From: JABDDM01 sp038240295
GTDB lineage: Bacteria; Bacteroidota; Ignavibacteria; Palsa-1295
Length of the DNA stretch: 18,270 nucleotides
NCBI GenBank assembly: GCA_038240295.1
Contig: JBBSDW010000063.1
Span: forward strand, 1-18,270
Reading direction: 5' to 3'
The notes under the pieces are model-generated. The model was not told where the DNA came from, did not search any database, and saw only the letters and a list, made by a program, of their open reading frames with translations. The translations under genes and the position numbers were made by a program. Below are positions 8,456 to 14,414 of the stretch, in pieces; positions within the stretch are counted from its first letter, which is position 1; the number at the start of each line of letters is the position of its first letter.

Positions 8456-8880
8456 GGTTCGAGATTTCCACTTTTGTCAGGTGCCACTTCGGGCACTATT
8501 TGCCCGTCAGCAGCGTTTAAACAAGTTTCCGAAAATTCAATTCGCCGTCCGCCTCATCCTCAATGCGACTCAAATCTCTGTGCATGATTTTATGCGCTAA
8601 ATGTTCCACGTGGAAACTCCCCCGATCGTATCCAGACCGGTTTCTCCAAGCAACTTCACCGCCGTTGTACAAGAGCAAACTCTCCCCGATTATGAAAATA
8701 GTTTATACACACGCGAGAAATACAATCAAGAATTGTCCATTTTAGCGTGGTTTCGCACGTTCTGTTGGGCAAGGGTGCTTCTTTGGTGAATTATGCTTTT
8801 ACACGCGCGTATTAAAGTGCTTGGTTATTGGGATTCCATTGGATCCCTCTCGGGTGGGATGACGGGACCCAGAGTGGGGT
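8456..8880. other. Gene-poor spacer of about 425 bp
   Basis: I find no supportable gene here. Short frames exist (for example one of 62 codons starting at 8601), but they lack recognisable protein character. GATC, which is frequent in the flanking genes, is at background level. The stretch holds a parS-like palindrome (listed separately), a weak hairpin around GTGCC-ACTTCG-GGCAC near 8482-8497, and a G-rich run at 8852-8879. Confidence 0.5.
8602..8617. promoter_or_regulatory. parS-like ParB-binding palindrome
   Basis: TGTTCCACGTGGAAAC contains a perfect 12-bp palindrome, TTCCACGTGGAA. It matches 14 of 16 positions of the bacterial chromosomal parS pattern TGTTnCACGTGnAACA; only the last two bases differ. 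It lies in intergenic DNA. True parS sites cluster around the chromosomal origin, so a functional site would suggest an origin-proximal location, but no origin-associated genes are visible to support this. Confidence 0.42.
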
Positions 8881-8882
8881 AT

Positions 8883-8909
8883 AAAAAAAGCCGCCTTGGG
8901 GGCGGCTTT
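8883..8909 (-). terminator. Rho-independent terminator of the rlpA operon
   Basis: Read on the minus strand, a 9-bp perfect stem AAAGCCGCC/GGCGGCTTT (arms 8901-8909 and 8887-8895, 5-nt loop) runs directly into a T tract (8889-8883). It lies 19 nt beyond the rlpA stop. This is the strongest terminator in the window and marks the end of the minus-strand operon that begins upstream near 14125. Confidence 0.9.
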
Positions 8910-8928
8910 GGGTGGGGAAACTTTGTGG

Positions 8929-9594
8929 TCAATCGGCGGATTCGGCCATTACGCTTTCTGCCAGTTCATCGGTTAGGAGTACTTCGATCCTGACATCGGC
9001 GGTTCCGACATTTGCGAAGCCTAACTCGACTGCGGCGGCGTGCGAGACGTCGATGATCCTGTCGCCGACATAAGGTCCGCGATCAGTGATCTCAACAACG
9101 ACGGAATGCGCATTATGCAGATTCGTCACGCGCACCTTCGTACCAAATGGGAGCGTCTTGTGGGCAGCCATGAGCAGGTTCGTATCGAAGCGCTTGCCGG
9201 ATGCTGTCCGCCGGTGCTGGAATTTGCCTCCGTACCAGGAAGCTTTGCCGGTCGAAGAAGTATGAAGCATTGCAGCAGAGTGCGAAAGCGACTCCATCGC
9301 TACGTTTGCAACGCGGTGATGCCTGTGGCGCGAGTGCCGAGGCGTGCGGGCGGTCTTGGAATGGGTGTTCTTGTGACTGCTATGCGCGATGGCACTGGTC
9401 ACATTAAACCCGAACGACACGACCGCCGAAACGCAGAAAAGAACCGAAGCAACCACGGTCCGCACCGAAGAATAGATCCCTTTACGGATCTGCTCTTCGC
9501 TGGTGATCGCAACCTGCTTCAACTCTTTGATCGTCCCGTTTACCAGTTGACTGGCTTCGCGAGAGATCTGGTTTAGTTGAGGTGGTTTTATCAT
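8929..9594 (-). CDS. rlpA: RlpA-family septal ring lytic-transglycosylase-like protein with membrane anchor
   Basis: Envelope protein of 221 residues. Residues 1-43 are hydrophilic and presumably cytoplasmic, 44-70 form one membrane helix, 71-94 are a His/Arg-rich linker, and about 116-205 form the RlpA double-psi beta-barrel (GKASWYGGKF, MAAHKTLPFGT, VEITDRGPYVGDRIIDVSHAAA). RlpA proteins bind or cleave denuded peptidoglycan glycan strands at septa. The acidic residue usually found in the SGExxD part of the active site is Lys134 here (S-G-K-R-F-D), while Asp137 and His145 are kept. Catalysis is therefore doubtful although the fold looks whole. The anchor is a helix behind a 43-residue N-terminal tail rather than the usual lipoprotein signal, and there is no SPOR domain. 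It is the last gene before the terminator, 57 nt after the amidohydrolase gene. Confidence 0.88.
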   Translation of the reverse strand: MIKPPQLNQISREASQLVNGTIKELKQVAITSEEQIRKGIYSSVRTVVASVLFCVSAVVSFGFNVTSAIAHSSHKNTHSKTARTPRHSRHRHHRVANVAMESLSHSAAMLHTSSTGKASWYGGKFQHRRTASGKRFDTNLLMAAHKTLPFGTKVRVTNLHNAHSVVVEITDRGPYVGDRIIDVSHAAAVELGFANVGTADVRIEVLLTDELAESVMAESAD

Positions 9595-9605
9595 GCCGGT
9601 AAGAC

Positions 9606-9632
9606 AACCCGAAAGGTTGAAAGGTTCGGGTT
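9606..9632 (-). promoter_or_regulatory. Stem-loop between the amidohydrolase gene and rlpA
   Basis: Perfect 8-bp inverted repeat AACCCGAA/TTCGGGTT with an 11-nt loop, filling most of the 57-nt gap between the two genes. On the minus strand no T tract follows, so it is not a typical terminator in that direction. It could be an mRNA processing or stabilising hairpin, or an operator for a separate rlpA promoter. Confidence 0.4.
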
Positions 9633-9651
9633 TTCGCTACCCGTAAGAAAG

Positions 9652-10467
9652 CTATGAATAAGCCTCCGGTCGACGATCGGTGAAGAGATCGTTACGAGAA
9701 TTGATCGACTTTTTGATCGTGATCTCCGGCGCAATGACAGCACTGATAGAAGCGTGTTCGGCGTCGTCGAGCGAGGCGAGAATGTCGCCGTTGGGCGCGA
9801 TGATCGCGGAGCAGCCCTGATAGATGAGCTCCTGCATTTCGCCATCTATAAGGACGTCCTCGCGTCCGACGCGATCGGCAAAGGCGAGATAGATCTTGTT
9901 CTCGAATGCGCGCGTTCGCAGGATGGGCGTTCGCATGGTGGTCGTCGTGATGATGTTCGAAGGCACCGCGACAATCTGTGCACCATTAAGCGCCAGACTT
10001 CGCGCTGCCTCCGGAAATCGCCAGTCGTAACAGATCATCATTCCAATCTTAACTGTGCCCGATTCAAACTGAAGATCGCCAACCGGAAACCCGAGATCGC
10101 CCGGTTCAAAGAGTATCTTCTCGCGGTCGAAAAGATGAACTTTGCGATAATGCACGACAAGGCGTCCCGTCCGGTCAAGAAGAATGGCGCTGTTGAAAAA
10201 CTTGCCTTGAGCTTCTTCCATAAATCCGGTGCAGATCGCGGTCCGATGTTTTTTGGCAAGGTCGGCAAGCTTCCTAAAGAGCGGACCATCCAAGGGCTCG
10301 GCACGACGGGCAATATCTGCTTTCGTATCGAAGAGGTAGCCGGTAAGCCCAAGTTCTGGGAAGACGTGAAGATCGGAGGAATGCGCCGCGACGAGCCCGG
10401 CGATCGCCTCAAAATTCTTAACAGGATCGCCGTGAACGGGATCGGTCTGGTGGCAAGTGATCTTCAT
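9652..10467 (-). CDS. Carbon-nitrogen hydrolase (nitrilase superfamily amidase)
   Basis: Predicted cytoplasmic amidohydrolase of 271 residues. The catalytic triad is visible in its usual contexts: Glu38 in FPELGLTGY, Lys109 in YRKVHLFD, and Cys146 in MMICYDWRFPEA. These enzymes hydrolyse C-N bonds of amides, ureas or nitriles through a cysteine thioester. The length is typical of omega-amidase, NitFhit or carbamoylputrescine-type members, but I cannot assign the substrate. The start ATG overlaps the methyltransferase stop by 4 nt (ATGA, 10464-10467), a strong sign of translational coupling. Confidence 0.93.
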   Translation of the reverse strand: MKITCHQTDPVHGDPVKNFEAIAGLVAAHSSDLHVFPELGLTGYLFDTKADIARRAEPLDGPLFRKLADLAKKHRTAICTGFMEEAQGKFFNSAILLDRTGRLVVHYRKVHLFDREKILFEPGDLGFPVGDLQFESGTVKIGMMICYDWRFPEAARSLALNGAQIVAVPSNIITTTTMRTPILRTRAFENKIYLAFADRVGREDVLIDGEMQELIYQGCSAIIAPNGDILASLDDAEHASISAVIAPEITIKKSINSRNDLFTDRRPEAYS

Positions 10468-11321
10468 TGAAAGCCCTCACGAGTAAGCCGTGCAATTCCT
10501 AATCGAACGTAATCGCCGTTGAGTTCAATGCCGATAAATTTTCGGTCAAGCCGATGTGCGACAACCGAGGTTGTGCCCGAGCCGCTAAAGAGATCGAGTA
10601 CGTTATCGCCCGGATTGCTAGAAGCGAGGATGAGCCGTTCGATGAGTTTTTCCGGCTTTTGCGTAGGATGCTCAGTGTTCTCGGCCATGCTCCAAAAGGG
10701 TACGGTGAGGTCGGTCCAGATGTTGGAAGGATAAGTCATGCGTATGCGCTCGCCGTCCGGAGTTTCGGTCCAGTCTTTTGGTTCGCCATCCTGGCGATAA
10801 GGCGCGATGACTTTTTTCTGGACTTTAACGTCGTCAATGTTGAACGTATAGTGGTCTAGGTCGCGAACGGCGAACCAGATATCTTCCATGTTCTGCTTCC
10901 AGTTCTTCGCTGCGCCGCGTCCCTTCTCGCGCTTCCAGGTGATCCGGTTCAGCACCGACCATCCGTGCAAGCTAAGCGCCGCCTGGATCATGCCGCTTGT
11001 TTTCCAGTGACAGCAAACATACATTGTCGCAGTAGCGCTTGCAACGCTCGCAATTTGCGCTATCCAATTGTGAGACCAATCCTCGAAATCCTTACTGGAT
11101 CGTTTGTCCGAATCGTTGCCGAAATCCTTACCAATATTATATGGCGGATCGGCGATGATAAGATCGAAGTTTGCTCCTTTGAGTTCGGTGAGCGCTTCCG
11201 TGATGTTTCCCTGAAAGATACCCGACTCCCGAAAAAGCGTGGCGTTCATCGCTGCGATCGGTTCAACCGCTCCGTCAGGAAGCTCGTTGATGCGGAGTGT
11301 CTTGTTGAGTGGTGAGGGCAT
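10464..11321 (-). CDS. Beta-class site-specific DNA methyltransferase (solitary, probably N6-adenine)
   Basis: SAM-dependent DNA methyltransferase of 285 residues. The catalytic motif IV, DPPYN (58-62), comes before the SAM-binding motif I, DLFSGSGTT (243-251), with the target-recognition region between them; this order defines the beta class. HPTQKP near 217-222 is the usual motif preceding motif I. DPPY favours N6-adenine methylation, though N4-cytosine cannot be excluded. No restriction endonuclease gene adjoins it, so it is either an orphan epigenetic methylase or a relic of a restriction system. Its ATG overlaps the stop of the upstream barrel gene by one base (TGATG, 11319-11323), and its stop overlaps the next start by 4 nt. 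Recognition sequence unknown. Confidence 0.93.
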   Translation of the reverse strand: MPSPLNKTLRINELPDGAVEPIAAMNATLFRESGIFQGNITEALTELKGANFDLIIADPPYNIGKDFGNDSDKRSSKDFEDWSHNWIAQIASVASATATMYVCCHWKTSGMIQAALSLHGWSVLNRITWKREKGRGAAKNWKQNMEDIWFAVRDLDHYTFNIDDVKVQKKVIAPYRQDGEPKDWTETPDGERIRMTYPSNIWTDLTVPFWSMAENTEHPTQKPEKLIERLILASSNPGDNVLDLFSGSGTTSVVAHRLDRKFIGIELNGDYVRLGIARLTREGFQ

Positions 11322-13255
11322 CAGAAACTTAGCGAAAGACTGATCCCAACTTCGGTATCGTCATAGGTATAAAGCGGAAACGCAGCGCCCGAGGGAAGCT
11401 GCGCTGCGACGGTCGTGTAACCGAGTGTTGCGGTCAGAGCGATATCGGTGAAGAGCGACAGTGCGCGAGCGTCTTCGAAGCTAAATTCCTTGGTGAGTCC
11501 GGCGTTCGCGATCAGGCTCCGCTCAGTGCGATCGGCGCCACTAAGTCGCGTAATATTGTCGGTGACCTTCTTTACCACAGATCCATATTTGCGATGTTCG
11601 CCTGCAACGTCAATGGCGAGGATGAGTCCCCAAAAGATTTTGTCCTGCACGAAGACCATCGCACGCGAGAGATTATAGGTATACTGATCGTCGCTGGTGC
11701 TCGCGGCCTGGCGCTGCGAGAGCTTGCCAAGTTGATCGACATAGGCGCGAAGGACCGGGTTTGTACTGATCGTAAAAAGCATTCCAAACGAAGCCGATTC
11801 TCCGGCAGCATGCACAATTCCGGCCCCAAACGTGTACTGAAAAAAAGAAGAAGGCACCGTAGCGACCTTCTTGAGTTTATTCGTCGAATCGGGTGCGACG
11901 GCAAGAGGAGTGGAGTAATTTTTCAGCCCGAGTATTCCCTCGAAGATGAGCGATGTGGAATGGGATATGAGCGTGCGGACTCCAAGCCGGAGTTGATCTT
12001 CGACGTTCGTGTAGACGGAGTCGTTCTGATAATTGCTGTTGATATAATCGAATGTCAAGTCGAGCGATGTTTTTTCCGATGGGGACGACTCGAACGTCCC
12101 TTCAAGCGTGAGTGCGTTGTAGTCGTAAATATTGTAGTAGGGCTGATTTCGGCGGATCTCATAACTAAATGGAAGTTGCAGGCTTGAAGCGAATGTGGTC
12201 GCGGATTGATCGGTGAGGTTTTCGGCGATATCGAAATCCTGCGCACCAAGCGTCCGAAAAGGCTGCGTCGCTGAGATGAGCGTGTAGGTTGGGGCCTTCG
12301 GCGACTCTTCTTCTTCATCCTGTACCGGTTCCTTGACCGAGGGAATCGCCGGTCTCTGGAGGCTGCCTGTCGAGGGTGCGCCATCCGCAGGCTGGCTTGG
12401 CGTGGGCACAACACCCTGGATGGGCATGAAGTCGCTTTGGGGCTTGGCCTCGTTGAGATACTTTACTCCATCATCGAAGAGTTGAAGTACGCGTGATTGT
12501 TGCTTCGATCCGGCAAGAATTTGAATGAGCAATGGCCGCACATCTTTTAATTCGTCGAGCGTGACTTCTTTAACGCTCGCCGAAAAAGTGAGGGAGTCGA
12601 GTAGATCGGCGAGCGTTGAAATGAGTTCGGAGGCAGAGTCGCGCCTGTCGGAAAGTGCGTCGCCGTTCTTGCCTTTGAATTCCATCGAATCGAGCGCACC
12701 GCTAACAAGATAAAGTGCAGAAGTCGTGTTTGCAACCAGTGAATCGGAAAGGTCGGAGCTGTCCGAATCGCCCGAGTCCGTGCTCTCGTTCGCATGCTGC
12801 GCTTGTGAAGCACTTGTTGCAGAACTCGTCGGGGGGCTTGAGCCAATTGGAGGCGTTCCCGATTGTGAACTTGGTCTGGTTTGAGCCACTGGTGCCGGCT
12901 TTGCATCGGCACTCAGTTGATCCGACTCTTCACGAATTGCCTTAAGATTGCTCAAATAAAAACTTCCTCCAGCGTCGAAGATCGTAGACGAATAACTATG
13001 ATCGGGTGTCTGCGTGTACAGATAGGGCGCCGTAGAAAAACTGATCGTGTAGGTTGTGATCGGAGAAAACTGCGTGAGATATTGCAGTGTCAATCCTGGC
13101 TGAAGGATCCGGTCCGGCGAACTCGTATCTACGCCATCGACATTCGAGCTTGCGTTAAGTCCCGCGGAAATGGTACCCGAAAACTGCGCGAATGATCGCT
13201 CGCTTAAACAACACAATCCAACACAAATGTAGAGCAGAACGAGAAAGCACTTCAT
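11321..13255 (-). CDS. Outer-membrane beta-barrel-like protein with Ser/Pro-rich and helical insert
   Basis: I do not recognise a named family. The 644-residue product starts with a signal peptide (residues 1-23, probable cut SFA|Q). Residues 24-105 alternate polar and hydrophobic like beta strands, about 113-165 are Ser/Pro/Ala/Gln-rich low-complexity, about 166-270 are Leu/Asp/Ser-rich and look helical, and about 270-320 are another Pro/Glu-rich linker. Residues 320-644 are again strand-like and end in SLSLSF. A C-terminal Phe after alternating hydrophobics is the usual BAM recognition signal of outer-membrane barrels. The beta part would thus be split by a long soluble insert. Its stop overlaps the methyltransferase start by one base. 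It lies 108 bp after the lipid-kinase-like gene. Confidence 0.82.
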   Translation of the reverse strand: MKCFLVLLYICVGLCCLSERSFAQFSGTISAGLNASSNVDGVDTSSPDRILQPGLTLQYLTQFSPITTYTISFSTAPYLYTQTPDHSYSSTIFDAGGSFYLSNLKAIREESDQLSADAKPAPVAQTRPSSQSGTPPIGSSPPTSSATSASQAQHANESTDSGDSDSSDLSDSLVANTTSALYLVSGALDSMEFKGKNGDALSDRRDSASELISTLADLLDSLTFSASVKEVTLDELKDVRPLLIQILAGSKQQSRVLQLFDDGVKYLNEAKPQSDFMPIQGVVPTPSQPADGAPSTGSLQRPAIPSVKEPVQDEEEESPKAPTYTLISATQPFRTLGAQDFDIAENLTDQSATTFASSLQLPFSYEIRRNQPYYNIYDYNALTLEGTFESSPSEKTSLDLTFDYINSNYQNDSVYTNVEDQLRLGVRTLISHSTSLIFEGILGLKNYSTPLAVAPDSTNKLKKVATVPSSFFQYTFGAGIVHAAGESASFGMLFTISTNPVLRAYVDQLGKLSQRQAASTSDDQYTYNLSRAMVFVQDKIFWGLILAIDVAGEHRKYGSVVKKVTDNITRLSGADRTERSLIANAGLTKEFSFEDARALSLFTDIALTATLGYTTVAAQLPSGAAFPLYTYDDTEVGISLSLSF

Positions 13256-13363
13256 AGAAACAGGGTCTGATGAACAGGCAACCTTCTTCAGATGAGCGAA
13301 CTGAACAAAAGCTTAAGCGAGGGCGAATCGATCAAAGCTTTGAGCTCAGTTTACGCTTTAAGC
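13256..13363 (-). promoter_or_regulatory. Spacer with overlapping short palindromes upstream of the barrel gene
   Basis: This 108-bp gap contains TCAAAGCTTTGA (13332-13343), a perfect 12-bp palindrome. It overlaps TGAGCTCA (13341-13348), and a near copy, TTTAAGCTCAA, follows at 13357-13367. The cluster sits next to the stop of the upstream gene and about 80 bp before the start of the barrel gene. It could be an operator or part of a promoter; no T tract makes it a terminator. Confidence 0.3.
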
Positions 13364-14125
13364 TCAATCAAAGTTCATGAGCGCGGTCCAGAGCGAATGA
13401 TACTGCGCGGGATCAATCTTGAGCAAGAGATAATAAAATCCCCACATGACAACTCCGACCGAGATCGGGATGGAAAGATTATCGTCGGTACGCAGGCGAA
13501 CGCTCGCCGCTTCGACGATCGCACCAACGACAGCAGCGATTCCACCAATCACGTATTCGATCCACAATCCTTCGGCTTTGGGCACGACTAGAACGACGAG
13601 CCAGGCTGTAAGTACGAATGCGATCGTCCCTTCGCGGCTCTTATCAAGGAATGGATACCGTCCCCACATCTTACCAAAGATCGCACTCGATGCATCCGAA
13701 ATGATCAGGATGGCAAAAGCGGTTATCGTTATGAGCTTCGGAAAAATAAGTACGCAAAGTGTTGCGCTGATCAAAACGTATGTCGCTCCCGAAAGCAGAA
13801 TGCGCGTATTCGTTCGTTCGTGCGGCCGGAGAATTTTGTAGAACGCCTTGTTGACGACCTTCTTCAGTCCTGGTATGTAGTGCCTGCCGACGTCGATGAA
13901 GACCGACATGACGAGGAGCGGAATCAGGATCTCGAGCGCGACTTTCCTCTGGATAAAATAATAAATGATCGGGATCGAGAGTGAACAAAGGTGCAGGCTC
14001 TTGCGGAGGAACTCGTTCTTGATGCTGATATCCGGGGCAAGCTCTGGATGCGCCAAAATGGGCTCGCCTTCTTCATTAAGGGCTTCAAGTAATTCGTCGT
14101 CCGGGATCTTTGGGTTTGTTTCCAA
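13364..14125 (-). CDS. Dolichol kinase/diacylglycerol kinase-like membrane protein (SEC59/DGK1/VTE5 family)
   Basis: Polytopic membrane protein of 253 residues resembling the CTP-dependent polyprenol, phytol or diacylglycerol kinase family. Visible family elements are FLRKSLHL (39-46), LLSGATYVL (110-118), ISDASSAIFGK (142-152), KSREGT (162-167) and EAASVRLRTDDN (205-216), with hydrophobic helices between them. Such enzymes phosphorylate lipid alcohols on the membrane, often using CTP. Bacterial members are poorly characterised, so the substrate is open. The first 37 residues are an acidic hydrophilic extension. It is the first gene of the minus-strand group that ends at the terminator near 8883; 108 bp separate it from the next gene, so an extra promoter there is possible. 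Confidence 0.85.
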   Translation of the reverse strand: METNPKIPDDELLEALNEEGEPILAHPELAPDISIKNEFLRKSLHLCSLSIPIIYYFIQRKVALEILIPLLVMSVFIDVGRHYIPGLKKVVNKAFYKILRPHERTNTRILLSGATYVLISATLCVLIFPKLITITAFAILIISDASSAIFGKMWGRYPFLDKSREGTIAFVLTAWLVVLVVPKAEGLWIEYVIGGIAAVVGAIVEAASVRLRTDDNLSIPISVGVVMWGFYYLLLKIDPAQYHSLWTALMNFD

Positions 14126-14139
14126 TTGGTTCGCTCGTA

Positions 14140-14167
14140 AAAAACACTTGCTCTTCTATAAGCAAGT
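14140..14167 (-). terminator. Terminator-like hairpin just upstream of the lipid-kinase-like gene
   Basis: On the minus strand ACTTGCT (14167-14161), an 8-nt loop and AGCAAGT (14152-14146) form a perfect 7-bp stem, followed by GTTTTTT. It ends about 15 nt before the gene start at 14125, so it would act as a leader attenuator or close a small upstream transcript. The stem is only moderately GC-rich. Confidence 0.45.
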
Positions 14168-14379
14168 ACCCGACCATTTGTAGGCCAAAGAAAATATTCT
14201 CTGCAAAAATAGGCTTTTCCGCGAGCGAATGCTCGTGGAACGCTAAAATAAGTCCGTTGCGGGTGGCTACCGGAGTAGAGACTCGGGCCATGCCACTGCT
14301 AATTGTTTTCGAAAAACATACCAAAAAAGGCTCGTCAAGCATAGCTTTTCTTGAGAATTCGTGTGTTATGCCCTGTGAA

Positions 14380-14412
14380 AATCGGCGTGCGGCGCCCCGC
14401 CGATTCATTTTT
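14380..14412 (+). terminator. Terminator-like hairpin just upstream of the PorE-like gene
   Basis: AATCGGCG (14380-14387), a 10-nt loop and CGCCGATT (14398-14405) form a perfect 8-bp GC-rich stem, followed by CATTTTT on the plus strand. It sits directly before the earliest possible start (GTG 14415) of the PorE-like gene and could terminate or attenuate a leader transcript. Confidence 0.5.
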
Positions 14413-14414
14413 AC

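Larger units (their letters stand above)
14126..14414. promoter_or_regulatory. Structured divergent spacer between lipid-kinase-like gene and PorE-like gene
   Basis: This 289-bp spacer should contain the promoters of both flanking operons. It carries three clear hairpins: a 7-bp stem at 14146-14167 followed by T6 on the minus strand; a 10-bp stem with GAAT loop and one G-U pair at 14217-14240; and an 8-bp stem at 14380-14405 followed by CATTTTT on the plus strand. Frames of about 100 codons cross it on both strands (14085-14408 minus, 14110-14421 plus). Neither looks like a known protein, and each runs into a flanking gene. Confidence 0.5.

Noticed and set aside
8601..8789. Small plus-strand frame starting MFHVE at the parS-like site
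   Set aside because: The MFHVE start recalls rsmG/gidA-type genes that overlap parS, but the rest shows no resemblance and is only 62 codons. The start is explained by the palindrome itself.
8852..8879. G-rich run GGGTGGG...GGG...GGGG as a possible G-quadruplex
   Set aside because: The third loop is 9 nt and includes CCC that can pair with the G runs, so a hairpin competes. The position beyond the terminator offers no clear role.
9754..10470. Plus-strand open frames opposite the amidohydrolase and rlpA (also 9040-9576)
   Set aside because: Both are antisense to genes with clear family motifs. Their compositions look like mirror images of those genes rather than proteins.
14085..14408. Minus-strand frame of 107 codons in the divergent spacer (and a plus frame 14110-14421)
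   Set aside because: Each overlaps a flanking gene start and spans hairpins with T runs. No motif or ribosome binding site supports either, though the minus frame is not obviously impossible as a protein.
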